Source of the DNA: Alviniconcha marisindica
Lineage: Eukaryota; Mollusca; Gastropoda; Provannidae
Assembly: GCA_018857735.1 (NCBI GenBank)
Contig: JABMCL010002254.1
Location: 353,501-417,500, forward strand
DNA: 64,000 nucleotides
Reading direction: 5' to 3'
Below are positions 26,001 through 38,000 of the stretch, piece by piece (position 1 is the first letter of the stretch; every line of letters begins with the position of its first letter). The notes under the pieces were generated by a model that saw only the letters and a program-made list of their open reading frames with translations, was not told the origin of the DNA and did no database searches. The translations under genes were made by a program, and so were the position numbers.

Positions 26001-29000
26001 ACAGCTGTTCCCTATCCTGAAATCATCAGTCACCCAACTGTTCCCTGTCCTGAAATCAGCTGTCACATGGCTGTTCCCTGTCCTGAAATCATCAGTCACA
26101 CAGCTGTTCCCTGTCCTGAAATCATCAGTCACCCAACTGTTCCTTGTCCTGAAATCATCTGTCACATGGCTGTTCCCTGTCCTGAAAACATCTGTCACAC
26201 AGCTGTTCCCTGTCCTGAAATTGTCTGTCATCCGGCTGTTCCCTGTCCTGAAATTGTATGTCACATGGTTGATTCCTGTCCTGAAATTGTCTGTCACACA
26301 GCTGCTCCCTGTCCTGAAAGCATCTGTCACACAGGTGTTTCCTGTATTATGACATTATCTGTCACCACTGTTCCCTGAAATCGTCTGTCAGACAGCTGTT
26401 CCCTGTCCTGAAATTGTTTGTCACACAGCTGTTCTCATTTTGACATCATCATTCACACAGTCCTCCATGTGTCCTGACATTATATCTGCTACACATCTCT
26501 TACCTGTGTCCTGACATTATCTGCCACATAGCTCTTGCTTGTGTCCTGACATCATACGTCACACACCTCTTACCTGTCTTTGGACATCATCTGTTACACG
26601 TTCTTAGTAATAATGTACCCTTCTATGTGCTATTTCTCAAGACTGGAGCACACAGCCCATTACTAAGCAAAGAACCAAAACACAGTCAAGACAAGCTTGT
26701 GCTAGTGCATGTGTGCACACACATGTTGTGATGCTCTTCACAATTACCGCACTGAGTAGTTTGAATCTTGTGAGACCCAGGTGAGCTATGCTGATCAGGC
26801 TCTTACAGTCCTGCGCCTACATGAACATCCACCCAGCAAACAGAATCAGCTGAAAATCACACAGTTCATGTTTGAATTTTCTGACCGGCTGGAAGGTGTC
26901 TGAAACTGGTCATGCTTGGCAACATCAGGCTTCATTTTGACTCCAACTCTGACCACAATGTGAAATCATTGAAGTCACTCTTCCCAACCCTTCACCTTGC
27001 CCAACACATCAGCGTTCCAACCCAGCACAGAGGGCACACACTGGACTGGTTGATTGCAAGTGAGGACATCAGCCTCTGGGACCTTGAAGTGGTTGATAAG
27101 CTTCTGTCAGACCATTTTGTCATGTCTTTCAGATTGAACACTTTCAGACTCTGACTGGTTGGAGCTGTGTCAGAAGCGGGCTTCCAATGGATGTTTGCAA
27201 TTTTACATGACAACATGAGAAATGCAAGGGACACAAATCAGGCAGTAAATGGAAGCTTGTTCATTTTCCTTTGTGCTCCCTGCCTTGAATTAATGATGCA
27301 ATGATTTGGGCCGCTTTTGTGGCTTTTTTCTCCATCATGTGTGACTGGTGCACTTTCTTCAAAACAAAACGGTGAAGGCGCAATTTGAACTGCGTTAGCC
27401 GCAGAGTGTATGAAATTACTTAATTGAATGTATAGTTTCTGGTTTATCTTTGTTGAAAAAATTTCTGCAGTAAAACCTACTAGTCTCAGTCAGTTTGTGT
27501 CAAGACTGTATGCAGAACAGTGTATTTTGTTGAGTTACTATGGGTGTTCAAACTGGATTTTTACCCCGCCTTTGCATATCTCTTTGGCCATAAGTCAACA
27601 AAACTCTGTCCCCCTCCTTCCTGAAACTGTTTGTTTGAAGTTTGTACTGTTTGTGGTTATTTTGGGGTGTTTTTTCTCCAAAATGTCCCAAGCCTGTGCA
27701 ATTCATGATGTTTCCTTGCATGACATCAGAAAGATGGATTGAAATGCTTTCAAGACAGATGTTAATACCCTTTAACTTGACAGCTTGCTGGCTCTATACT
27801 GTGTGGGCCTTCACAGGGCTTGCTGGCTCCATACTGTGTGGGCCTTTACAGGGCTTGCTGGCTCCATACTGTGTGGGCCTTCACAGGGCTTGCTGGCTCC
27901 ATACTGTGTGGGCCTTCACAGGCAGGGCTTGCTGGCTCCATACTGTGTGGGTCTTCACAGGCTGGGCTTGCTGGCTCCATACTGTGTGGGCCTTCACAGG
28001 GCTTGCTGGCTCCATACTGTGTGGGTCTTCACAGGCTGGGCTTGCTGGCTCCATACTGTGTGGGCCTTCACAGGGCTTGCTGGCTCCATACTGTGTGGGC
28101 CTTCACAGGCAGGGCTTGCTGGCTCCATACTGTGTGGGCCTTCACAGGGCTTGCTGGCTCCATACTGTGTGGGCCTTCACAGGCAGGGCTTGCTGGCTCC
28201 ATACTGTGTGGGCCTTCACAGGCAGGGCTTGCTGGCTCCATACTGTGTGGGCCTTCACAGGCAGGGCTTGCTGGCTCCATACTGTGTGGGCCTTCACAGG
28301 GGGCTTGCTGGCTCCATACTGTGTGGGCCTTCACAGGGCTTGCTGGCTCCACACTATGTGGGCCTTCACAGGCAGGGCTTTGCTGGCTCCATACTGTGTG
28401 GGCTTCCACAGGCAGGGCTTTGCTGGCTCCACACTGTGTGGGCCTTCACAGGCTGGGCTTGCTGGCTCCACACTGTGTGGGCCTTCACAGGCAGGGCTTG
28501 CTGGCTCCACACTGTGTGGGCCTTCACAGGCAGGGCTTGCTGGCTCCACACTGTGTGGGCTTCACAGGCAGGGCTTGCTGGCTCCACACTGTGTGGGCCT
28601 TCACAGGCAGGGCTTGCTGGCTCCACACTGTGTGGGCCTTCACAGGCAGGGCTTGCTGGCTCCACACTGTGTGGGCCTTCACAGGCAGGGCTTGCTGGCT
28701 CCATACTGTGTGGGCCTTCACAGGCAGGGCTTGCTGGCTCCACACTGTGTGGGCCTTCACAGGCTGGACTTGCTGGCTCCATACTCAACTCCACAGTTAG
28801 ATGCGTGGCAGGGTGGTGGTCAGCTGATCCATACTGAGCCCCTGGCAGGGCTGTTGAGGGAAATTATCAGGTAAGCTTTGATGTTAAGTTTACCATGAAA
28901 GTTCATACATGCACTGTACCTCATCTTTGCAGGCCTACTGAATCAGGAACAGAAGGACCAAACTTCTGCAATGATTCTTGGAAATTTGATGTCAGCAAAG

Positions 29001-32000
29001 TGCAGGTAAGCCCAGGTATTGCTGTGTATTGCCGTTCTTTGAGTGGGCCTTTTACTCTGTTCCTGTCAGTTCTGATTATCATGGTGGCTATCCCCTGAGC
29101 CAGCTTCACTCCATCACTGGCATTGCTTCCATGCTATTTCTGTCAATTCTGATTATCATGGTGGCTGTCAGACATCGCCTGAACTAGCTTCACTCTATCA
29201 CTGTATTGCTGCCATGCCTTTCATTGCTGCATGCCTACTGTGCCTTTTGATGCTGATGAACTGCCTTAAGGAACAGGTCTTGTTCTGTGGAAAAGTCACT
29301 TTAGTGGTGTCCACAGCCTGACAAGATTGCAAGACACTGCACATAATGTAATTCATTGTAATGTCAATCTATAAAGAATGCACACAAAAAATCCAGATTT
29401 AAAATGTGTTCACAGTGTATAGAGTATACACACACACAAAATCCAGATTTAAAATGTGTTCACAGTGTATAGAGTATACACACACAAAATCCAGATTTAA
29501 AATGTGCTCACAGTGCTTGGAAAAGAGCAGATATATGATAAGGTGAAAATGATGTACCATTTTCTCAGGGTCTGTCTCCATATCATCCTCAGATATCATC
29601 CTCATCATTGTACGTCACTGAATAATAATTATTGTCTCAGCTTCTTGGCCATTCATGCTTTGTTCTCACGGTCACCTCACTATGTAGATTTCATCCATCC
29701 AGTACATATGGCAGTGAACTGGCTGCTTGAATTTTCTCTACTTTACACTAGCAATAACCAGTGCTGTTTTCTGTTGACAGGTTTTGCGGCCAAGACTGGA
29801 TATGAACTGGCCATCCATCATCAAGGATGACAAGCCAGAGGAATCCTGGTGGGCTGCTTTTCACTCTCCCCCTCCATCTCTCTCTCCTTCTCTCCCTCAT
29901 GCTCCACTCTCCCCCTGTCTCTTACCCACTCACTTATGGTGGGCTGCTCTCCCCCTCCCCCCCATCCCTTTCTCACTCCTCATGGTGGGCTGCTCTTCCC
30001 CCCCCCCCATCCCTTTCTCACTCTCTCTGTGGCTCTTCCTCCACCCCCCCCACCCATCTCTTTCTCCTCATGTGGGCTGCTCTCTCCACCACCCCCGCCC
30101 CCCATCTCTTTCTCCTCCTTGTGTGGGCTGCTCTCTCCACCCCCCATCTCTTTCTCTCACTCCTCATGGTGGGCTGCACTCTCCACCCACCCCCATCTCT
30201 TTCTCTCCACTCCTTGTGGTGGGCTGCTCTCTCCCACCCCCACACCCCCCATCCCTTCTCACTCCTCATGGTGGGCTGCTCTCCACCCCCCACCCCATCT
30301 CTTTTCTCTCTCACTCCTCATGGTGGGCTGCTCTCTCCACCCCCCCCCCATCTCTTCTCTCACTCCTCATGGTGGGCTGCTCCCCCCCCACCCCCATCTC
30401 TTTCTCTCTCACTCCTCATGTGTGGGCTGCTCTCTCCCACCCCCCCCCCCCATCCCTTCTCCTCCTCATGGTGGGCTGCTCTCTCCACCCCCCCACCCCC
30501 ATCCCTTTCTCACTCCCTCATGGTGGGCTGCTCTCTCCACCCCCCCCCCCCCATCTCTTTCTCTCTCACTCCTCATGGTGGGCTGCTCTCTCCACCCCCA
30601 TCTCTTTCTCACTCCTCATGGTGGGCTGCTCTCCCCACCCCCCTCCACTCTTCTCCCTCCTCATGGTGGGCGCTCTCTCCACCCCCCCCCACCCTCCTCT
30701 CTCTCACTCCTCATGGTGGGCTGCTCTCTCCACCCCCCCCCCATCTCTTTCTCTCTCACTCCTCATGGTGGGCTGCTCTCTCCCTCTCCTCCTCCTCCCC
30801 CCATCTCTTCTTCTCTCACTCCTCTGGTGGGCTGCTCTCTCCACCCCCCTCTCTCTCTCTCCTCTCTCTCTCTCCCCCCCATCCCTTCTCACCCCGGTGC
30901 TCTCTCCACCCCCCCCCCATCTCCTTTCCTCTCACCCTCATGGTGGGCTGCTCTTCCACTCCCTCCTCCCCCATCTCTTTCTCTCTCACTCCTTGTGGTG
31001 GGCTGCTCTCCACCCCACCCCCCCATCCCTTTCTCACCTCATGGTGGGCTGCTCTCCCCATCTCTTTCTCTCTCACTCCTCATGGTGGGCTGCTCTTCCA
31101 CCCCCCCCCCTCCCTTCTCTCACCCTCATGGTGGGCTCTCTCCCCCCCCCCATCTCTTTCTCTCTCTCCTCATGGTGGGCTGCTCTCCACCCCCACCCCC
31201 ACCCCCCCCATCTCTTCTCTCTCACTCCTCATGGTGGGTGCTCTCTCCACCCCACCCCCCTCCCTTCTCTCCTCATGGTGGGCTGCTCTCCACCCCCACC
31301 CCCAGTGCTCCATCTCTTTCTCACTCCTCATGGTCGCTGCTCTTCCCCCCCTCCCCTTTCTCTTCTCTCTCCTCCATGGTGGGCTGCTCTCTCCACCCCC
31401 ACCCCCCCATCTCTTTCTTCTCACTCCTCATGGTGGCTGCTCTCTCCACCCTCCCCCTCCTTTCTCACTCCTCATGGGCTTCCACCCCCCCATCCCTTTC
31501 TCACTCCTCATGGTGGGCTGCTCTCTCCACCCCCCCCATCTTTCTCTCACTCCTCATGGTGAGCTGCTCCTCCACCCCCACCCCCACCCCATCTCTTTCT
31601 CTCTCACTCTCATGGTGTGCCTCTCCACCCCCCCCCATCCTTTCTTCTCCCTCCTCATGGTGGGCTGCCTCTCCACCCCCATCCTTCTCACTCCTCATGG
31701 TGGGCTGCTCTCTCCACCCCACCCCCATCTCTTTCTCTCTCACTCCTCATGGTGGGCTGCTTTCTCTCCCACCCCCATCTCTTTCTCTCTCACTCCTCAT
31801 GGTGGGCTGCTCTCTCCCCCCCCATCCCTCTTCTCACTCCTCATGGTGGGCTGCTCTCTCCACCCCACCCCCATCTCTTTCACTCTCACTCCTCATGGTG
31901 GGCTGCTCTCCCCATCTCTTTATCTCCTCCTCTCCCTCCTCCCCCCACTCTCTCCTCCCCATGGTGGGCTGCTCTCTCCACCCTCCATCTCTCTCCCCTG

Positions 32001-35000
32001 CTCCCCACTCCCCCCCATCTCTTTCTCTCACTCCTCATGGTGGGCTGCTCTCCACCCCCCATCCCTTTTCTCTCACCCTCATGGTGGCTGCTCTTCCACC
32101 CCACCACCCCCATCTCTTTCTCTCTCACTCCTCATGGTGGGCTGCTCTCTCCCCCCCCATCCCTTTCTCTCTCCTCCATGGTGGGCTGCTCTCTCCACCC
32201 CTCCCCCCCATCTCTCTTCTCACTCCTCATGGTGGGCTGCTCTCTCCACCCCCACCCCCCATCTCTCTTCTCTCTCACTCCTCATGGTGGGCTGCTCTCT
32301 CCACCCCCCCCCACCTTCCCTGCCTCTCACCCCCTCCTCCTCATGGTGGGCTGCTCTCTCCACCCCACCCCCATCTCTTTCTCTTCACTCCTCATGGTGG
32401 CTCTCTCTCCACCCCCCCCCCTTTCTCACTCTCTGGTGGGCTCTCTCTCCACCCCTCCCTCCCCCCCTTCTCTTCACTCCTCATGGTGGGCTGCTCTCTC
32501 CACCCCCCCACCCCCCATCCCTTCACTCCTCTTGGCTCTCTCTCCACCCCCCATCCCTTTCTCCCTCAGGTGGGCTGCTCTCTCCTCCTCCCCACCCATC
32601 TTCTCACTCTCATGGGGTCTCTCCCCCCCATCTCTTTCTCTCTCACTCCTTGTGGTGGGCTGCTCCATTCTAATCCCCCCCCACCACTCTCTCATGGTGA
32701 GCTGTTGTCAATTCTCCTGTCTGTCTCTGTTTCATGGTGGGCTGCCGTCCACTCTCCCCTCTGTTTCATGGTGGGCTGCTGTCCACTCTCCCCTCTGTTT
32801 CATGGTGGGCTGCCGTCCACTCTCCCCTCTGTTTCATGGTGGGCTGCTGTCCACTCTCCCCTCTGTTTCATGGTGGGCTGCTGTCACTCTCCCCTCTCAT
32901 GGTGGGCTGCTGTTCACTCTCCCCTCTGTTTCATGGTGGGCTGCTGTCCACTCTCCCCTCTGTTTCATGGTGGGCTGCTGTCCACTCTCCCCTCTGTTTC
33001 ATGGTGGGCTGCTGTTCACTCTCCCCTCTGTTTCATGGTGGGCTGCTGTTCACTCTCCCCTCTGTTTCATGGTGGGCTGCCGTCCACTCTCCCCTCTGTT
33101 TCATGGTGGGCTGCCGTCCACTCTCCCCTCTGTTTCATGGTGGGCTGCTGTTCACTCTCCCCTCTGTTTCATGGTGGGCTGCCGTCCACTCTCCCCTCTG
33201 TCTCTGTCTCTGTCTCTGTCTCTTGTCTTGTACACAGTTTGATTCTGACAGCCTCTGGAGATCAAGGTCTGCAAGAAGCTAAGACTTCACTGAAGGTGAA
33301 AAATGATACTTTGTTCCAACAGGTGAACCCAGTTCTGCTTAGGTCCAGTGTCTATTTGTCACAAATGTTTTTTGATAGAACAGAAAATCACTTTGACTGC
33401 AGCAGACTTATTATGTAGATGATTGTTTATTTGCACCGTCAGGTCAGTAAATACAGAGATGTTTATCTGCACCATTAGGCCAATAAACAGAGAGATGTTG
33501 TTTATTTGCACAATCAGGTTAGTAAACAGAGAAATGTGGTTTATCTGCACCACCAGGTCAGTAAACAGAGAGGTTTTTGTTTATCTGCACCACCAGATCA
33601 GTAAACAGATCAGTAAACAGAGAGGTGTTGTTTATCTGCACCACCAGATCAGTAAACAGGTCAGTAAACAGAGAGGTTTTTGTTTATCTGCACCACCAGA
33701 TCAGTAAACAGAGAGGTGTTGTTTATCTGCACCACCAGATCAGTAAACAGGTCAGTAAACAGAGAGGTTTTTGTTTATCTGCACCACCAGATCAGTAAAC
33801 AGGTCAGTAAACAGAGAGGTGTTGTTTATCTGCACCACCAGATCAGTAAACAGGTCAGTAAACAAAGAGGCGTTGCTTGTCTGCACCACCAGGTCAGTAA
33901 ACAGAGAGGTGTTGCTTATCTGCACCAACAGGTCAGTAAACAGGTCAGTAAACAGAGAGGTGTTGTTTATCTGCACCACCAGATCAGTAAACAGGTCAGT
34001 AAACAGAGAGGTGTTGCTTGTCTGCACCACCAGGTCAGTAAACAGAGAGGTGTTGCTTGTCTGCACCACCAGGTCAGTAAACAGAGAGGTGTTGCTTATC
34101 TGCACCACCAGATCAGTAAACAGGTCAGTAAACAGAGAGGTGTTGTTTATCTGCACCACCAGATCAGTAAACAGAGAGGTGTTGCTTATCTGCACCACTG
34201 GGTCAGTAAACAGAGAGGTGTTGTTTATCTGCACCACTGGGTCAGTAAACAGAGAGGTGTTGTTTATCTGCACCAACAGGTCAATAAACAGGTATTGTTT
34301 ATCTGCACCACTGGGTCAGTAAATAGGTGTTGTTTATCTGCACCACTGGGTCAGTAAACAGGTGTTGTTTAGCTGCACCACTGGGTCAGTAACAGAGAGG
34401 TGTTGTTTATCTGCACCACTGGGTCAGTAAACAGGTGTTGTTTATCTGCACCACTGGGTCAGTAAACAGAGAGGTGTTGTTTATCTGCACCACTGGGTCA
34501 GTAAACAGGTTTTGTTTATCTGCACCACTGGGTCAGTAGATAGAGAGGTGTTGTTTATCTGCACCACTGGGTCAGTAAACAGAGAGGTGTTGTTTATCTG
34601 CACCATTGGGTCAGTAGACAGAGAGGTGTTGTTTATCTGCACCACTGGGTCATTACACAGTGAGGCGTTGTTTATCTGCACCACTGGGTCAGTAAACAGG
34701 TGTTGTTTATCTGCACCACTGGGTCAGTAGACAGAGAGGTGTTGTTTATCTGCACCACTGGGTCAGTAACAGAGAGGTGTTGTTTATCTGCACCACTGGG
34801 TCAGTAAACAGGTGTTGTTTATCTGCACCACTGGGTCAGTAAACAGAGAGGTGTTGTTTATCTGCACCACTGGGTCATTACACAGGAGGCGTTGTTTATC
34901 TGCACCACTGGGTCAGTAAACAGGTGTTGTTTATCTGCACCACTGGGTCAGTAGACAGAGAGGTGTTGTTTATCTGCACCACTGGGTCAGTAAACAGAGA

Positions 35001-38000
35001 GGTGTTGTTTATCTGCACCACTGGGTCAGTAAACAGGTGTTGTTTATCTGCACCACTGGGTCAGTAAACAGAGAGGTGTTGTTTATCTGCACCACTGGGT
35101 CAGTAAACAGGTGTTGTTTATCTGCACCACTGGGTCAGTAGACAGAGAGGCATTGTTTATCTGCACCACTGGGTCAGTAAACAGAGAGGTGTTGTTTATC
35201 TGCACCACTGGGTCAGTAAACAGAGAGGTGTTGTTTATCTGCACCACTGGGTCAGTAAACAGAGTGTTGTTTATCCCAGGAAGCACGAGTGGGACAAGCA
35301 CGGGACCTGTGCAACACGTCTACCAGCCCTGAAGGATGAAGTGCATTACTTCAACATGACGCTGGGCCTGCACGACCGCTTCGACCTGGCACAGTGAGCA
35401 CAACAGGGGCAGCAGGCTGGGCTGGTACCACGCTTGCCTCTGGACCTCTGACTTGGACTGTGTGAACTAGATGGTCTGACTCAAGGCTGCGATCCTATCC
35501 CTTTAAAAAAAGATAGAGGTATATCCTCATCCTGACAGTCAGTGCATTTACTGGCTACAATAACAAACAAAAAAGGGTTCACAAATATGAAATGTGTGTG
35601 GTAAGACTGTTTAATTGTCAGTTTTGATCATTTGTCCAGACAATATTTGACATAGTTGAAGAAAGGCTGTTTGTTTAATTCAGGCTAAGCTCAAGAGGCA
35701 ATGTTGAAAATTGCGTGAACTCTCTCAAGGATGATTTAAGCTAACCAGAAATGTTTCTTTTAAAGCAATTTGCCTTCTTAAAACAGGCTTTGTCCCATAG
35801 GAAGAAAAGAGGTTAAAGATGTGAGGTTTATTATTTTATTCACCATGTGAAGTCCTAAGTGGCGATGGGCACCATGTGATGTCATAGGTAGCCATGGGCA
35901 TCGTGTGATTTCATAGGTGGCCATGGGCACCATGTGATGCCATAGGTGGCCATGGGCACTGTGTGATGTTTTCGGTGGCCATGGACACTGTGATGACCTA
36001 GGTGGCCATGGGCACCGTGTGATGACCTAGGTGGCCGTGGACACCATGTGATATCATAGGTGGCCATGGACACTGTGATGACCTAGGTGGCCATGGGCAC
36101 TGTGTGATGACCTAGGTGGCCATGGGCACCATGAGATGACCTAGGTGGCCATGGGCACGATGTGATGTCATAGGTGGCTGTGAACACCATGTGATGTCGT
36201 AGGTGGCCATAGGCACTGTGTGATGTCTTAGGTGGCCATGGACACCGTGTGATGACCTAGGTGGCCATGGGCACCATGTGATAACCTAAGTGTCCATGGG
36301 CACTGTGTGAAGTCCTAAGTGGCCAAGAACACCATGTGATGACCTAGGTGGCCATGGGCACTGTGTGATGACCTAAGTGGCCATGGGCACCATGTAAAGT
36401 CCTAAGTGGCCATGGGCATTGTGTTAAGTCCTAAGTGGCCAAGGGCACTGTGCGAAGTCCAAAGTTGCTGAGGGCAACGTATGGTGTCCTATGTGGTCAG
36501 GGGCACCATGTGATGCAGCCTAAGTAGCCAAGGGCACTTTAATATGTCCTAAGTAGCCAGTGGCATTCAAAGTGGCAAAAGGTGCTGTATGAAGTCCTAT
36601 GTGGCCAAGGGCACCAATGTCAGTGATGTTCTAAGTGGCCATGGGCACCCTAAGTCATCCTAAATGGCCAAAGGCACTGTATGACATCCTAAGTTACAAA
36701 AAACACCATATGACAAATTAAGTGGCCATGGGCACAGGCACTGTATGACATCCTACATGGCCATGGGCACCAGTACTGTGTGACATACTGTTTGACATCC
36801 TGTGTGGCCATGGGCACCAGCACTGTATGACATCCTACGTGGCCATGGGCCCCAGCACTGTGTGACTCACTGTATGACATCCTAAGTGGCCATGTGCACC
36901 AGCACTGTGTGACATTCTAAGTGGCCATAGGCACCAGCACTGTATGACATCCGATGTGGCCATGGGCACCAGCATTGTATGACATCCGATGTGGCCAGGG
37001 GCTCCAGCACTGTATGACATCCTAAGTGGCCATGTGCACCAGCACTGTATGACATCCTAAGTGGCCATGTGCACCAGCACTGTGTGACATTCTAAGTGGC
37101 CATGGGCACCAGCACTGTATGACATCCTAAGTGGCCATGTGCACCAGCATTGTATGACATCCGATGTGGCCAAGGGCTCCAGCACTGTATGACATCCTAA
37201 GTGGCCATGTGCACCAGCACTGTATGACATCCTAAGTGGCCATGTGCACCAGCACTGTATGACATCCTAAGTGGCCATGTGCACCAGCACTGTGTGACAT
37301 TCTAAGTGGCCATAGGCACCAGCACTGTGTGACATTCTAAGTGGCCATAGGCACCAGCACTGTATGACATCCGATGTGGCCATGGGCACCAGCATTGTAT
37401 GACATCCTATGTGGCCAGGGGCTCCAGCACTGTATGACATCCTACGTGGCCATGGGCACCAGCACTGTGTGTCATTCTAAGTGGCCATGGGCACCAGCAT
37501 TGTATGACATCCTATGTGGCCAGGGGCTCCAGCACTGTATGACATCCTGTGTGGCCAGGGGCACCAACACTGTCTGACATCTTATGTGGCCATGGGTACC
37601 TAAGTGGCCTTGAGGATAGTATGGTGTCCTAAGTGGAATGAATGCGTGCACATATGGGGGAAGTCTGGCACAAGGAAAGAAGTAACTGAGTTCCATAATT
37701 TTAGACCTTGTAGAATTGACAGCAAAAAAGTAAAGTAGACCAAAAAATGTCACAGCTTATGTCCTGATCAAAATATTTGTGTTACTGCCTGTACAACTGC
37801 TACCACATCCAGTCATTTTAGTTGCTGAGTGAAAGGATGTTTGTAAGGTATCTCATTATACTGGCACTGTGCTTACTAGTTGTCTGGTGGTGGCAGGTAT
37901 GGAAACTGTACAAATGATTGCTGCTGTGTTTGTTCAGATTGTTGGCCGGAAGTGGAATCTCCCCATCAGCTAGCCGCACTTACAAGGTGAGTAGTCTAAG

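Noticed and set aside
29784..33418. Plus-strand frames of 500-1189 codons
   Set aside because: They lie in RNASET2 intron 5. Only the first ~22 codons of one frame are exon 5; the rest is repeat read-through.
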